Part shown: positions 52,975 through 60,752 of the stretch, in pieces
Layout of the letters: every line of letters begins with the position of its first letter
Position numbering within the stretch: position 1 is the stretch's first letter
Assembly: GCF_010092505.1 (NCBI RefSeq)
Contig: NZ_CP048021.1
Coordinates: 310,001-374,000 of the forward strand
Length of the DNA stretch: 64,000 nucleotides
Direction: 5' to 3'
Source: Virgibacillus sp. MSP4-1
Lineage (GTDB): Bacteria; Bacillota; Bacilli; Bacillales; Alkalibacillaceae
The notes under the pieces: model-generated
The model's input: only the letters and a program-made list of their open reading frames with translations
Databases searched by the model: none
Told to the model about the DNA's origin: nothing
Translations under genes and position numbers: made by a program

Positions 52975-53991
52975 TTAAATATCCAGCGAAAACCATCTTC
53001 CATGTCCCTCTGTCTCTCCAATAATTTGATGACTGTTCTCACCATTTAAAACATAGTCCAGATGAAGATAGCGGTCTTGAATATTATTATATAGGTGAAA
53101 AATGTCGCGTTCTTCGCCGATTTTTGAAATCAAATGCAGCAGTTTTTCCTTTGATTCATTTGAAAATTGGTTTGCGACGTGAGTGTGGAAAACCCCAATA
53201 ATAGTATCATTTGGGATTTTTTTCACGATTTCAGGCAGTAAATCCACACCATCTCCTTCAATAAGTTCTAGATGACTCTTATTGACAACTTGAGATGCAG
53301 CTTCAAAAATTTTTCTTCGTTCTTCATGCTCAGGCCATATAAGTGCTTTCAGCCATAGCTTATCTTCATCAATTGATAGTCTGTTGATATGTAAATCCAC
53401 ACCAAACCTTTTTACAACGGGCGGACTACTGGACAATAAAAAGGGGATGTCTCCTCTTGTTTTAGAATCAATATGAACCTCGGCTTGTGGATTTCCATAT
53501 ATCTGGCTCGTTCCATAAGAATAACTATACTGATCCCATAGCAACTGAAGACCGGCACTCGTCCCAATTTCAATAAGGGCTAAGGGTTTTTTTGCTTTTT
53601 CATACATATAACAAAAGCATGGGTATAAATAGGCGCATCGTCTCACTTCATTGGTCTGTACGTTTTTGTTTTGGAGAATTGTCTTGATTTCCTTGTCATG
53701 TTTCAAACAGAAATCCTTAAAATGAGTAAAACTTTGGGCGATGTCATCTTCAGGGGAGTCCACTATGCTAGCATAAAAGTTTCGGAGTGGATGTTTCTGT
53801 CCCTTAAATAATAGGTATTGAACAGTGGCAAAAAGTAAATTTGGAATCGGCTGGCCAGGCTTTGCATGCGTACATAAATCGAGAATTTGTTCATCATCAG
53901 CAATTTTCAAGGATAACCTTTCATATAAAGCAGAAGAACCGTGACATTGTTCAGCGAATTCCTGAAATTTTGTGGCTATGGAAGAATCCAA
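52975..53991 (-). CDS. DUF2332 family protein
   Basis: 338 residues, TTG 53991 with AAAGGTGG upstream. DUF2332: ALIEIGTSAGLQLLWDQYSYSYG resembles the SAM-binding motif I of methyltransferases; GVFHTHVANQF and HLELIEGDGVDLLPEIV fit the family. The actual activity is unknown. It is downstream of a decayed nucleotidyltransferase gene and a HIT gene on the same strand, 15 bases from the former. Confidence 0.85.
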   Translation of the reverse strand: MDSSIATKFQEFAEQCHGSSALYERLSLKIADDEQILDLCTHAKPGQPIPNLLFATVQYLLFKGQKHPLRNFYASIVDSPEDDIAQSFTHFKDFCLKHDKEIKTILQNKNVQTNEVRRCAYLYPCFCYMYEKAKKPLALIEIGTSAGLQLLWDQYSYSYGTSQIYGNPQAEVHIDSKTRGDIPFLLSSSPPVVKRFGVDLHINRLSIDEDKLWLKALIWPEHEERRKIFEAASQVVNKSHLELIEGDGVDLLPEIVKKIPNDTIIGVFHTHVANQFSNESKEKLLHLISKIGEERDIFHLYNNIQDRYLHLDYVLNGENSHQIIGETEGHGRWFSLDI

Positions 53992-54006
53992 AATTATACA
54001 CCACCT

Positions 54007-54364
54007 TTAAAATAATATGAATGGTAACTGCTGTAATTTGAGTTCTTTGTTAATTTTCCTCACCATATAATCAGCAAACCTTTTTAACAACAAATCAGGA
54101 CCAAAATCCTCACCTGAATTTTGTCCTGTATATTGATTTAAAGCCTTGGATATTAAATGGCTATAGGGGTTTGACACAAGAGAAATTGCCCATTCACCTC
54201 CTTCTTTTTTGGAAGCTATAGACAGCCAGGATGTCGATATCACTTTTTCCTGGCTGATAACATCCCATAGCCAGAGAACCGTGTAGGTATATGCCTATAA
54301 GATTAGCTTTCAATTGAGTTTGATAGATTTGCGCGAGCTGGTTCACAAACGATTGAACATACAT
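54007..54364 (-). pseudogene. Aminoglycoside nucleotidyltransferase-like gene, deletion remnant
   Basis: ATG 54364 follows GGAGAGG and opens MYVQSFVNQLAQIYQTQLKA and then IGIYLHGSLAMGCYQPGKSD with IDILA: the GSLAMG..PGKSDID nucleotidyltransferase motif of ANT(3'')/ANT(9)-type enzymes. After about 50 codons the frame runs to a stop (QKRRR). A second frame, open to 54007, gives SKKEGGEWAISLVSNPYSHL ... FADYMVRKINKELK, resembling the C-terminal helices of the same enzymes (GEWA, then the QFVDYTRNEI-like tail). About 140 central residues are missing and the junction shifts the frame. No function expected. Confidence 0.75.
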
Positions 54365-54400
54365 GTATATTTCCTCTCCTCATCATTCACCAAAATGGAA

Positions 54401-54802
54401 TTACTCTGTAACTTCCCGTCGATTCATGGAACCTTTAAATAAATACCGAATCCCTTTACCTGTCAAAGGTTCGTCCTTGTACCTCGGGATTACATGAAAA
54501 TGGGCATGAAAAATATGCTGTCCACCCACTTCGCCACAGTTCCACCCCAGGTTATATCCTTGAGGCTGGTGATTTCGATCCAGATAATCCTTCACGTCCT
54601 GAAGAAGATCATACGTCGCCATCCATTCTTCCTTCGTTAAATCAAAAACGGTTTCACGATGCTGCCTCGGGACAATTAACCCTGCACCTTCCAGTTGACC
54701 CCCCTTCGATTGCGCATCTTCCAGCTGTAAAAACATACAATACTCATTACTCATCCTGACCCGCTGCTTAGGCTCCAGCTCAGGATAACAAAACACACAC
54801 AT
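54401..54802 (-). CDS. HIT-family hydrolase
   Basis: 133 residues, ATG 54802 after AAAGGAGG. The N-terminus MCVFCYPELEP and the histidine triad HIFHAHFHVIPRY (HxHxH) give a HIT-domain nucleotide hydrolase or transferase. A REP-like palindrome ends 15 bases before the start, next to the ribosome site. Downstream are the ANT-like remnant and the DUF2332 gene. Confidence 0.9.
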   Translation of the reverse strand: MCVFCYPELEPKQRVRMSNEYCMFLQLEDAQSKGGQLEGAGLIVPRQHRETVFDLTKEEWMATYDLLQDVKDYLDRNHQPQGYNLGWNCGEVGGQHIFHAHFHVIPRYKDEPLTGKGIRYLFKGSMNRREVTE

Positions 54803-54816
54803 TAAAACTCCTCCTT

Positions 54817-54861
54817 TGGGACTGTCCCCACATGCTTTAAAGCGCTAAAGCATGTGGGGAC
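54817..54861. repeat. REP-like palindrome, copy 9
   Basis: TTTGGGACTGTCCCCACATG, core CTTTAAAGCGCTAAAG, then CATGTGGGGACTTTTC: the right outer end is degraded while the inner arms CCCCACATGCTTTA / TAAAGCATGTGGGG stay perfect. Confidence 0.9.
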
Positions 54862-54965
54862 TTTTCTCAAATATAATTATAGTCTAATATAAAGCTATGC
54901 GAATGAAAATAAGGACAAGTCTCATCCAGGGTTGAAAGTACAGGCTTTAAGAGGGAGGTATCCTG

Positions 54966-55430
54966 ATGATCTATGAGTTTAAACCAATGACACAGGAACA
55001 GGCAGAACAAATCGCCTACAACTGGCATTATGAAGGAGTTTATTCCTTTTATGATACAAAAGCAGATAAGGAGGATATGGAGGAATTTCCCGATTCTGAA
55101 CAGCGGGGCGAATCCATGTTTGCGGTAACTGGAAATGATGAATTAACAGGCTTCTTCAGTATTAACCAGGTAAACCACGATACAATTGATATTGGATTGG
55201 GATTGCACCCCGATATTACAGGCAAAGGTTATGGTTTAACATTCCTGAGAGAAGGGCTGAACTTTGCTGAAAAGAAATATCATCCTGGAATGATTACTCT
55301 ATCGGTTGCCACCCTCAATCAGCGTGCAATGAAAGTGTATAAAAGGGCAGGTTTTACAGAGGCTGGAACATTTATTCAGAATACGAATGGTGGACCGTAT
55401 GAATTTCTCAGGATGGTATATAAGCCTTAG
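54966..55430 (+). CDS. GNAT acetyltransferase
   Basis: 154 residues, ATG 54966 after GGGAGGTATCCTG. Acetyl-CoA site IGLGLHPDITGKGYGLTFLREGLNF (TGKGYG) and VATLNQRAMKVYKRAGFTEAG. The N-terminal YEFKPMTQEQAEQIAYNWHYEGVYSFYD is a recognisable Bacillus GNAT subgroup. Substrate unknown. Confidence 0.88.
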   Translation: MIYEFKPMTQEQAEQIAYNWHYEGVYSFYDTKADKEDMEEFPDSEQRGESMFAVTGNDELTGFFSINQVNHDTIDIGLGLHPDITGKGYGLTFLREGLNFAEKKYHPGMITLSVATLNQRAMKVYKRAGFTEAGTFIQNTNGGPYEFLRMVYKP

Positions 55431-55442
55431 AATTTGTGTCCA

Positions 55443-56006
55443 TTAATCATTGCTCTCCTTAAGCCGCATAATAAAACGAGTGAGCCAGTATGCAATCAGT
55501 ACAATCCCCATATCAATAAGAAATACATAAAATTGATTCATCCCTTTATTAAAGGATATAAGGCCCATATATTTTTCCAGCGTAGCAAAACCAAAAGCAA
55601 ATATGGCACTGGTTATGGTTATGTATAAATAATAATTTTTATCATGGTTGACACAATACTGATATACGAGCATAAACCCTACAGGGAGAACGGAAGCATT
55701 CAGACTTAAAGCAAAAGGCAGCAATGGAATGAGAAAATAATGATGAACAAAGAGAGAGGTAGATCCTAAAATGGTATCGGTATACCCCCATAGCATATGA
55801 ACGGTATACCCGAAAAAAAGGATTTCAAAAATTCGTGACCGATCAATGGACACGAATAAGATGATTAAAGGTCCTACCAGCATGGCGGCAACAAACCAGA
55901 ATTGCCACGTATCAAAATATGAATATTGCTTCCAATATTCAATAAGTGTGGAATTTAATTTTTCATCTGTTTTATATATTAAAGTCCAATATTCCTGAAA
56001 ATTCAT
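55443..56006 (-). CDS. CBO0543-like multi-helix membrane protein
   Basis: 187 residues, ATG 56006 after GGAGGATATCAAA. Five or six helices; the pattern FDTWQFWFVAAMLVGPLIILFVSIDRSRIFEILFFGYTVHMLWGYTDTI matches the CBO0543 family of clostridia and bacilli. Function unknown. Convergent with the GNAT gene with only 12 bases between, and no clear terminator. Confidence 0.75.
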   Translation of the reverse strand: MNFQEYWTLIYKTDEKLNSTLIEYWKQYSYFDTWQFWFVAAMLVGPLIILFVSIDRSRIFEILFFGYTVHMLWGYTDTILGSTSLFVHHYFLIPLLPFALSLNASVLPVGFMLVYQYCVNHDKNYYLYITITSAIFAFGFATLEKYMGLISFNKGMNQFYVFLIDMGIVLIAYWLTRFIMRLKESND

Positions 56007-56262
56007 TTTGATATCCTCCAGCTTTAATATCCTAATCTTATTTTTATTAATAATCCCTTATTTATTCAGTGAAATCATCCTGACAGACATTTTTCTTATG
56101 ACGTAGCTATCATGCACACTACAAAATGTCCAGCATGATTTATTTTTATTAGGTTAGGATCATATGCAGATCATAACTCAGAGGCACAAGTCATGAAATC
56201 AACATGAGTCTTATGTTACTCTACAGGAGATAATGAAGTTGCATAACAAAGGAGAGAAATAC

Positions 56263-57264
56263 ATGGCTAATCTGAATATTCCATTGTCTGTCTTAAACCT
56301 TGCCCCCATTCGACAAGGGAAGGATGAAAAGGGAGCCATCGATGATATGGTTGACCTTGCTCAGGCAACAGAAAATATGGGTTATACACGTTATTGGATC
56401 GCCGAGCATCATAATACAAAAACCCTTGTAAGCTCAGCCACCACGCTGTTAATGAAACATACATTAGAACAAACTGACAAAATCCGGGTGGGTTCCGGCG
56501 GGGTCATGCTGCCGAATCATTCACCACTAGTTGTCGCTGAACAATTTGGAACGATGGAAACCATTTATCCGAACCGTCTTGATTTAGGTCTGGGACGTGC
56601 TCCCGGAACAGATATGCTTACGGCGAGTGCTCTTAGACGTTCACAGAGCGATACCGTCAACACCTTTCCTAAGGATGTGCAATCCCTGCTTACATACTTT
56701 GGACCGGAAGAAAATCAGGGTTTTGTTAAAGCCCATTTAGCGATTGGTTCGAACATTCCGATTTATATTTTAGGATCATCACCGGACTCTGCGGTGTTAG
56801 CGGCAAGATTGGGACTTCCGTATGTATTTGCGGCTCATTTTGCCCCAAGATATTTAGAGGAAGCCATCACTATATACCGGGATCAGTTCGAGCCATCGGA
56901 GTATCTGGACCAACCGTATATGATGGTCTGCCTGAATGTGATCGCCGCTGAAACAGATGAAGAAGCCAAATTGGAATCGACAACGATGGAACAGTTTTTC
57001 CTCAATGTTGTCCGGGGCTCACAGAACTTCCTAAGTCCACCGGTTGAAAATATGGATGAGCTGTGGAGTCCACAGGAAAAAGCCGCCGCCTCGTCCATGT
57101 CGAGTGTGACACTTCTGGGAAGCAAGGATTCCATCAGAGACCAGTTAACCAGCTTTCAGGAAGAGTATGATGTTGATGAGTTGATGGCTGTTTCCTACAT
57201 TTATGATACGGATAAGCAAAAACGGTCCTACGAAATTTTAAAAGAGGTAGTAGATGAGGGCTAA
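56263..57264 (+). CDS. LLM-class flavin-dependent oxidoreductase
   Basis: 333 residues from ATG 56263, six bases after GGAGAG; the longer frame to 56233 is unlikely. Luciferase-like monooxygenase of the YceB/YhbW group: LSVLNLAPIRQGKDEKGAIDDMVDLAQATENMGYTRYWIAEHHN is the family signature, then GSGGVMLPNHSPLVVAEQFGTME and GRAPGTD. Uses reduced flavin; substrate unknown. Confidence 0.92.
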   Translation: MANLNIPLSVLNLAPIRQGKDEKGAIDDMVDLAQATENMGYTRYWIAEHHNTKTLVSSATTLLMKHTLEQTDKIRVGSGGVMLPNHSPLVVAEQFGTMETIYPNRLDLGLGRAPGTDMLTASALRRSQSDTVNTFPKDVQSLLTYFGPEENQGFVKAHLAIGSNIPIYILGSSPDSAVLAARLGLPYVFAAHFAPRYLEEAITIYRDQFEPSEYLDQPYMMVCLNVIAAETDEEAKLESTTMEQFFLNVVRGSQNFLSPPVENMDELWSPQEKAAASSMSSVTLLGSKDSIRDQLTSFQEEYDVDELMAVSYIYDTDKQKRSYEILKEVVDEG

Positions 57265-57283
57265 ATATAGCATGATAAGATAA

Positions 57284-57313
57284 AAGATCGGCATAAATGT
57301 CGGTCTTTTTTTA
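57284..57313 (+). terminator. Rho-independent terminator
   Basis: AGATCGGCAT-AA-ATGTCGGTCT with two G-U pairs, then seven T residues. Confidence 0.75.
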
Positions 57314-57377
57314 CGTTGAATAAGAAACTCACTTATTTAAAAATTCAAAAAACATATCGTCAACCTCCGATATTTAT

Positions 57378-57404
57378 GTTAACCTATATCGATAACAGGT
57401 TAAC
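57378..57404. promoter_or_regulatory. BirA operator
   Basis: GTTAAC-N15-GTTAAC with flanks AT and AA matches the Gram-positive BirA (biotin repressor) box. It ends seven bases before the bioY ribosome site. Confidence 0.8.
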
Positions 57405-57423
57405 AATTAGGAGGCGTTTTTAT

Positions 57424-57993
57424 ATGGAGAATGTTAATCCGAAACTTAGAGCTGTTGTGATTTGTGGTTTGTTCGCAGCTATTACCGCTATTCTAGCTCA
57501 GGTAGAAGTACCTTTACCTATCGTTCCCATAAGTGGACAAACCTTAGCTGTAGGACTGACGGCCACGATCATTGGAAGTAAGTATGGGGCTGTTGCGATG
57601 ATTTGTTATGCTTTGTTAGGAGGTATTGGGCTGCCTGTCTTTGCGGGATTTAAAGGGGGAGCACAAGTATTAATGGGTCCAACAGGTGGATATATTTTCG
57701 GCTTTATTCTGACGGCTTACGTCACAGGACTAATTCTGGAAAAAACAACCTTTAATCTGTGGATGGCTATGATGGCGAACACTGTTGGAATGATCATCAC
57801 ACTTCTGTTTGGCACTATTCAATTAAAAATTGTACTGGATATGACATGGAATCAGGCTCTTGCAGCTGGCGTGTATCCTTTTATTGCTGTCGGACTTATT
57901 AAAGCATTTCTGGCAAGCTGGCTCGGGATTACCGTCAGAAAACGTTTAATACAGGCCAGTTTAATCCCAAGTGTTGATCAAAAAGCAGCATGA
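57424..57993 (+). CDS. bioY: Biotin transporter BioY
   Basis: 189 residues from ATG 57424, nine bases after AGGAGG. Six helices; the S-component of an ECF transporter: VPLPIVPISGQTLAVGLTATIIGSKYGAVAMICYALLGGIGLPVFAGFKGGAQVLMGPTGGYIFGF, the BioY signature. The BirA box in front means that it is repressed when biotin is plentiful. Energising units are not in the window. Confidence 0.95.
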   Translation: MENVNPKLRAVVICGLFAAITAILAQVEVPLPIVPISGQTLAVGLTATIIGSKYGAVAMICYALLGGIGLPVFAGFKGGAQVLMGPTGGYIFGFILTAYVTGLILEKTTFNLWMAMMANTVGMIITLLFGTIQLKIVLDMTWNQALAAGVYPFIAVGLIKAFLASWLGITVRKRLIQASLIPSVDQKAA

Positions 57994-58011
57994 AAGGCAG
58001 GTGGGGGTTCA

Positions 58012-58185
58012 TTGGGCAACAAAAAATGGAGGAGAATGGCTGGATTCCTCGGTTCTTTCCTGCTCTTCATCTTTGGTACATATCAATGGGTACAGGATGG
58101 GCCATCATTCATATCTATATTATTTGCCATTAGTGGAATGGCAGGGCTTCTGGTGGGACTGCCTGGACCTGAGAGGCGCAGTTAG
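58012..58185 (+). CDS. Small membrane protein, unknown (57 aa)
   Basis: TTG 58012 after AGGTGGGGG, TAG at 58183. MGNKKWRRMAGFLGSFLLFI, FGTYQWVQDGPSFISILFAI, SGMAGLLVGLPGPERRS: basic N-terminus and two short membrane helices, about 9-24 and 32-50. It lies 18 bases after bioY and may be cotranscribed. A longer frame in another register (from 57971) lacks such features. Confidence 0.65.
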   Translation: MGNKKWRRMAGFLGSFLLFIFGTYQWVQDGPSFISILFAISGMAGLLVGLPGPERRS

Positions 58186-58296
58186 ACCATCCCCTGTGCC
58201 GAGAAAGTCCTGAACTACCTGAAGCAAGCACTGAAGTGGAAACAAACAGTACCAAACGTTAACAGAAACTGCAAATTAGGTAGGATTTTTAATATA

Positions 58297-58328
58297 AAGG
58301 TTGAATAAGACATTATTCAGCCTTTTTT
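58297..58328 (+). terminator. Rho-independent terminator
   Basis: AAGGTTGAATAA-GACA-TTATTCAGCCTTTTTTT, one mismatch. Confidence 0.8.
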
Positions 58329-58392
58329 TATTGTCTAGGAAATTATAAAATAAACGGATTGTGGATGATATAGACATGAGAGGCCACGTCCG

Positions 58393-58470
58393 GTTCCAGC
58401 GCCCAGCGACTAGCGAGACTTCCTTCACCTCCGTCCGATAAGTCAACATCGACTCACAAGGTTCGTCGTG
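58393..58470. repeat. Intergenic repeat of the CCAGCGCCCAGCGACTAGCG type
   Basis: CCAGCGCCCAGCGACTAGCG, AGACTTCCTTCACC, CGATAAGTCAACATCGACTC: a repeat type often seen in Bacillaceae intergenic DNA. One copy here. It runs into two other repeat types (58481-58602 and 58639-58758), making a repeat-only block of about 370 bases. Confidence 0.6.
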
Positions 58471-58480
58471 TTTCCTTTTC

Positions 58481-58602
58481 CGCGTGTTAACTGGCTGTAA
58501 GTCCCCTTATAGAAATCAATGGGGGTCAACAGCCAGTAAACACCCGATTTGTTCAACTAACAATCAGTGGGGATACTCCCCACTGATTGAAGTTTCACTT
58601 TA
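58481..58602. repeat. Intergenic repeat, ACTGGC / TTTCACTTTAT family, copy 3
   Basis: ACTGGCTGTAAGTCCCC, a matching GGGGGTCAACAGCCAGT inverse arm, and AATCAGTGGGGATACTCCCC with ACTGATTGAAGTTTCACTTT. The inner arms CAGTGGGG / CCCCACTG pair perfectly. It is the longest copy. Confidence 0.8.
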
Positions 58603-58638
58603 TCTCCTACGGCTCAGTCCAGTCCGTACGTCGCTAAT

Positions 58639-58758
58639 AGAAAAGCGGAGGCGACCGTTTAGGCCCGACGGCATAAGCAGAATATCCGGAGTGGCCGCTT
58701 TTTGGCCATGGAGGTTATTCTGCTTATGACCGCTTGGGCCTGGGAGCCGTAGCTGGAC
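58639..58758. repeat. Structured intergenic repeat, copy C (distant)
   Basis: About 120 bp, near-identical to copy B at 2543-2661: AGAAAAGCGGAGGCGACCG start, GGAGTGGCCGCTTTTTGGCC centre, GGGAGCCGTAGCTGGAC end. The hairpin arms are kept. Confidence 0.88.
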
Positions 58759-58856
58759 AAACGGGCGCTTCCGCCTTTGTTCATTGTAACCTATAATCGT
58801 TTATGTAAATATTGAATATTATATACTTATTACTGATGTTCAACTTAAGAAAAGGG

Positions 58857-59267
58857 GTGTTTGCTATCGACTTTATCATATTTTTTCTATTTACAGTTTT
58901 TGGTTGGATTGCTTTGATGGGACTCAGTCATACAGAGAAAAAATGGCTGGGAGGATTTGGTGGATTTTTAGCTATTGTGTTTATCGTTGTTAGTCAAATC
59001 ATTAAGCTTCAAACAGACTATTTTACGGAAAGCAGTTTTGGAAATGCAGAACCGGTTGGTCAATGGGTGGTTCCCGGTTTTATCGTTTTAGGCATTTATC
59101 TACTAGGACTGATTAATTATCGACTGATTAAAGCCGCAGTAAAAGCAAAACCGTGGCAACGTTGGGGGCTTGTTGTTCTGGATATTGTTGTTACAATTAT
59201 TTATCTATGGGCCGGATATGTTGCATTATTTTTTGTGGGATTTAGTTATTTTCCTTTTGCACCTTAA
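58857..59267 (+). CDS. Membrane protein, unknown (four helices)
   Basis: 136 residues if GTG 58857 is the start; it lies directly after AAGGGG, and ATG 58836 or 58812 are alternatives without a site. The start is therefore unsure. Helices at about 5-20, 30-45, 72-90 and 105-130. LSHTEKKWLGGFGGFLAIVFIVVSQIIK suggests a two-helix unit. No family recognised. Confidence 0.7.
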   Translation: MFAIDFIIFFLFTVFGWIALMGLSHTEKKWLGGFGGFLAIVFIVVSQIIKLQTDYFTESSFGNAEPVGQWVVPGFIVLGIYLLGLINYRLIKAAVKAKPWQRWGLVVLDIVVTIIYLWAGYVALFFVGFSYFPFAP

Positions 59268-59440
59268 TTTCCACAATAGTTGTTGGAAAATTATGTTAAT
59301 ATTGTAATTGTTATGTTTCTATAGGTGTTTGCATCCTTTCATACTTGAAATGGTTATGCCCGACTTCTAATTGGATGGTTAAGCGTTCCTTTATCTGTAC
59401 ATACTTTAACTGCACTAAAAATGGAAGAAGAGGGTCTGAA

Positions 59441-59815
59441 TTGAAAACCATTAGAGATTGGGCGAGAAAACTTAAGCAAAAAATTATGGTTCTATACTTT
59501 TCCTGTAAGGATGAAAGAATCCCCTGGTATGCGAAGCTTTTTACAGCATTTGTCGTTGGCTTTGCCTTCAGTCCTATAGATTTAATCCCTGACTTTATTC
59601 CGATACTGGGCTTACTTGATGATCTTATTCTTGTTCCGTTAGGTATTAGATTGGCTATGGGTATGATACCTGAAGAAGTGCTTGCAGATAGTGAGGCGAA
59701 AGCAGAGGAAAAGCAACAAAGTATAAAACCGAGGAATTGGATGGCTGGGCTACTCATTTTATTGATGTGGCTGGCACTTCTTGTTTGGATAACCCTGGAA
59801 ATTTTTTATCCTTGA
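59441..59815 (+). CDS. DUF1232 (YkvA-like) membrane protein
   Basis: 124 residues from TTG 59441, AGAGGG six bases before. The DUF1232 core is KLFTAFVVGFAFSPIDLIPDFIPILGLLDDLILVPLGIRL, with the conserved SPIDLIPDxIPxxGxxDD. A C-terminal helix (WMAGLLILLMWLALLVWITL) follows. Function unknown in the family. Confidence 0.87.
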   Translation: MKTIRDWARKLKQKIMVLYFSCKDERIPWYAKLFTAFVVGFAFSPIDLIPDFIPILGLLDDLILVPLGIRLAMGMIPEEVLADSEAKAEEKQQSIKPRNWMAGLLILLMWLALLVWITLEIFYP

Positions 59816-59845
59816 AAGGACGCTTCAAATGGTGAGGGGGTATAC

Positions 59846-60031
59846 TTGAAAACAGTGGAATCAACTGTTCGGACTGTGAATGGGGCCATCCTCGATGACT
59901 CGGGTTTTGACCCTATATTTCATAATGGCTATGAAGTTGTAAAAGTTACGTTGAATTATGAAACCAACGAACGCTTTGTTTCGTTAAAACCATTAATACC
60001 AGATATGGAAACACTTGGAATAAAGGCTTAG
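59846..60031 (+). CDS. Small protein, unknown (61 aa)
   Basis: TTG 59846 after GAGGGGGTATAC. Mixed beta pattern: VESTVRTVNGAILDDSGFDP, FHNGYEVVKVTLNYETNERF, VSLKPLIPDMETLGIKA. No membrane helix. It lies 30 bases after the DUF1232 gene, probably cotranscribed. No family recognised. Confidence 0.65.
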   Translation: MKTVESTVRTVNGAILDDSGFDPIFHNGYEVVKVTLNYETNERFVSLKPLIPDMETLGIKA

Positions 60032-60074
60032 ATTTTAAATCTCTTTAAGGGAAAAGAATACATGGGGTGTTATT

Positions 60075-60578
60075 GTGGAATCTTTAATAGATTTGCTTAT
60101 CATTATCATTTTTTATACCATGATTATTCCAGCCTGTGTCCTGCTTCATGAATTGGGTCATGCATTCGGTGTTGTTTTATTTAGTAAAAAACGGGCGACG
60201 GTTTATCTCGGGCGCGAAAGGAAAGGAAAAGAAACATTCAGAGTCGGAAGGATCTCCTTTTGTATTAAATGGTCTTCGGTTGGATTTTGTGGCTGGGAGC
60301 ATAAGGAAGCTTCCGTTTTTCAACGGGTCATGGTATTTGGAGGAGGTCCCCTGGTTTCTTTTGTTTTATTTTCCCTGTTTTTTATACTTACTTTTCATCA
60401 TACTCTTCACGAAGATTTTAACCTTTTATGTCACGGAATATGGATTTTTAATCTCATTAATTTTGCAGTTACTGCATTTCCCTTCATATATCCAAAATGG
60501 TGGGGACCCTATGCAGGACTTCCATCTGATGGATATCAAATCTATCAGACATTGAAAAGAGCAGAACCTATTCAATAA
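60075..60578 (+). CDS. M50-type site-2 protease-like membrane protein
   Basis: 167 residues, GTG 60075 after ATGGGGTGTTATT. HELGH (LLHELGHAFGVVLFSKK) in the first helix is the zinc-binding HExxH of M50 peptidases; FGGGPLVSFVLFS is the helix that follows, as in the SpoIVFB-type NPDG region but with GGGP. The NPDG-like Asp could be supplied by GLPSDGYQI near the end. Small size suggests a minimal M50B enzyme. Substrate unknown. Confidence 0.7.
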   Translation: MESLIDLLIIIIFYTMIIPACVLLHELGHAFGVVLFSKKRATVYLGRERKGKETFRVGRISFCIKWSSVGFCGWEHKEASVFQRVMVFGGGPLVSFVLFSLFFILTFHHTLHEDFNLLCHGIWIFNLINFAVTAFPFIYPKWWGPYAGLPSDGYQIYQTLKRAEPIQ

Positions 60579-60752
60579 AGACCTTATTTCCGTAAAACTC
60601 TTGAAGGGGATCCATTAAATTCACTATGTATGACTCGCCGAATAAATGCAAAGTCTGAGAATAAACACCCTTTTGAACAGTTTCTCCCTCGCCCGGCCTT
60701 CTGATATAATAGAAAGGTTAATCTTGTATTGTATAAGAAAGAAGTGACAAAC

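Noticed and set aside
57971-58213. 80-codon frame overlapping the bioY end
   Set aside because: The alternative 57-codon frame from TTG 58012 has a ribosome site and two clear membrane helices.
58484-58729. 81-codon forward frame in the repeat block
   Set aside because: Made entirely of two intergenic repeat types.
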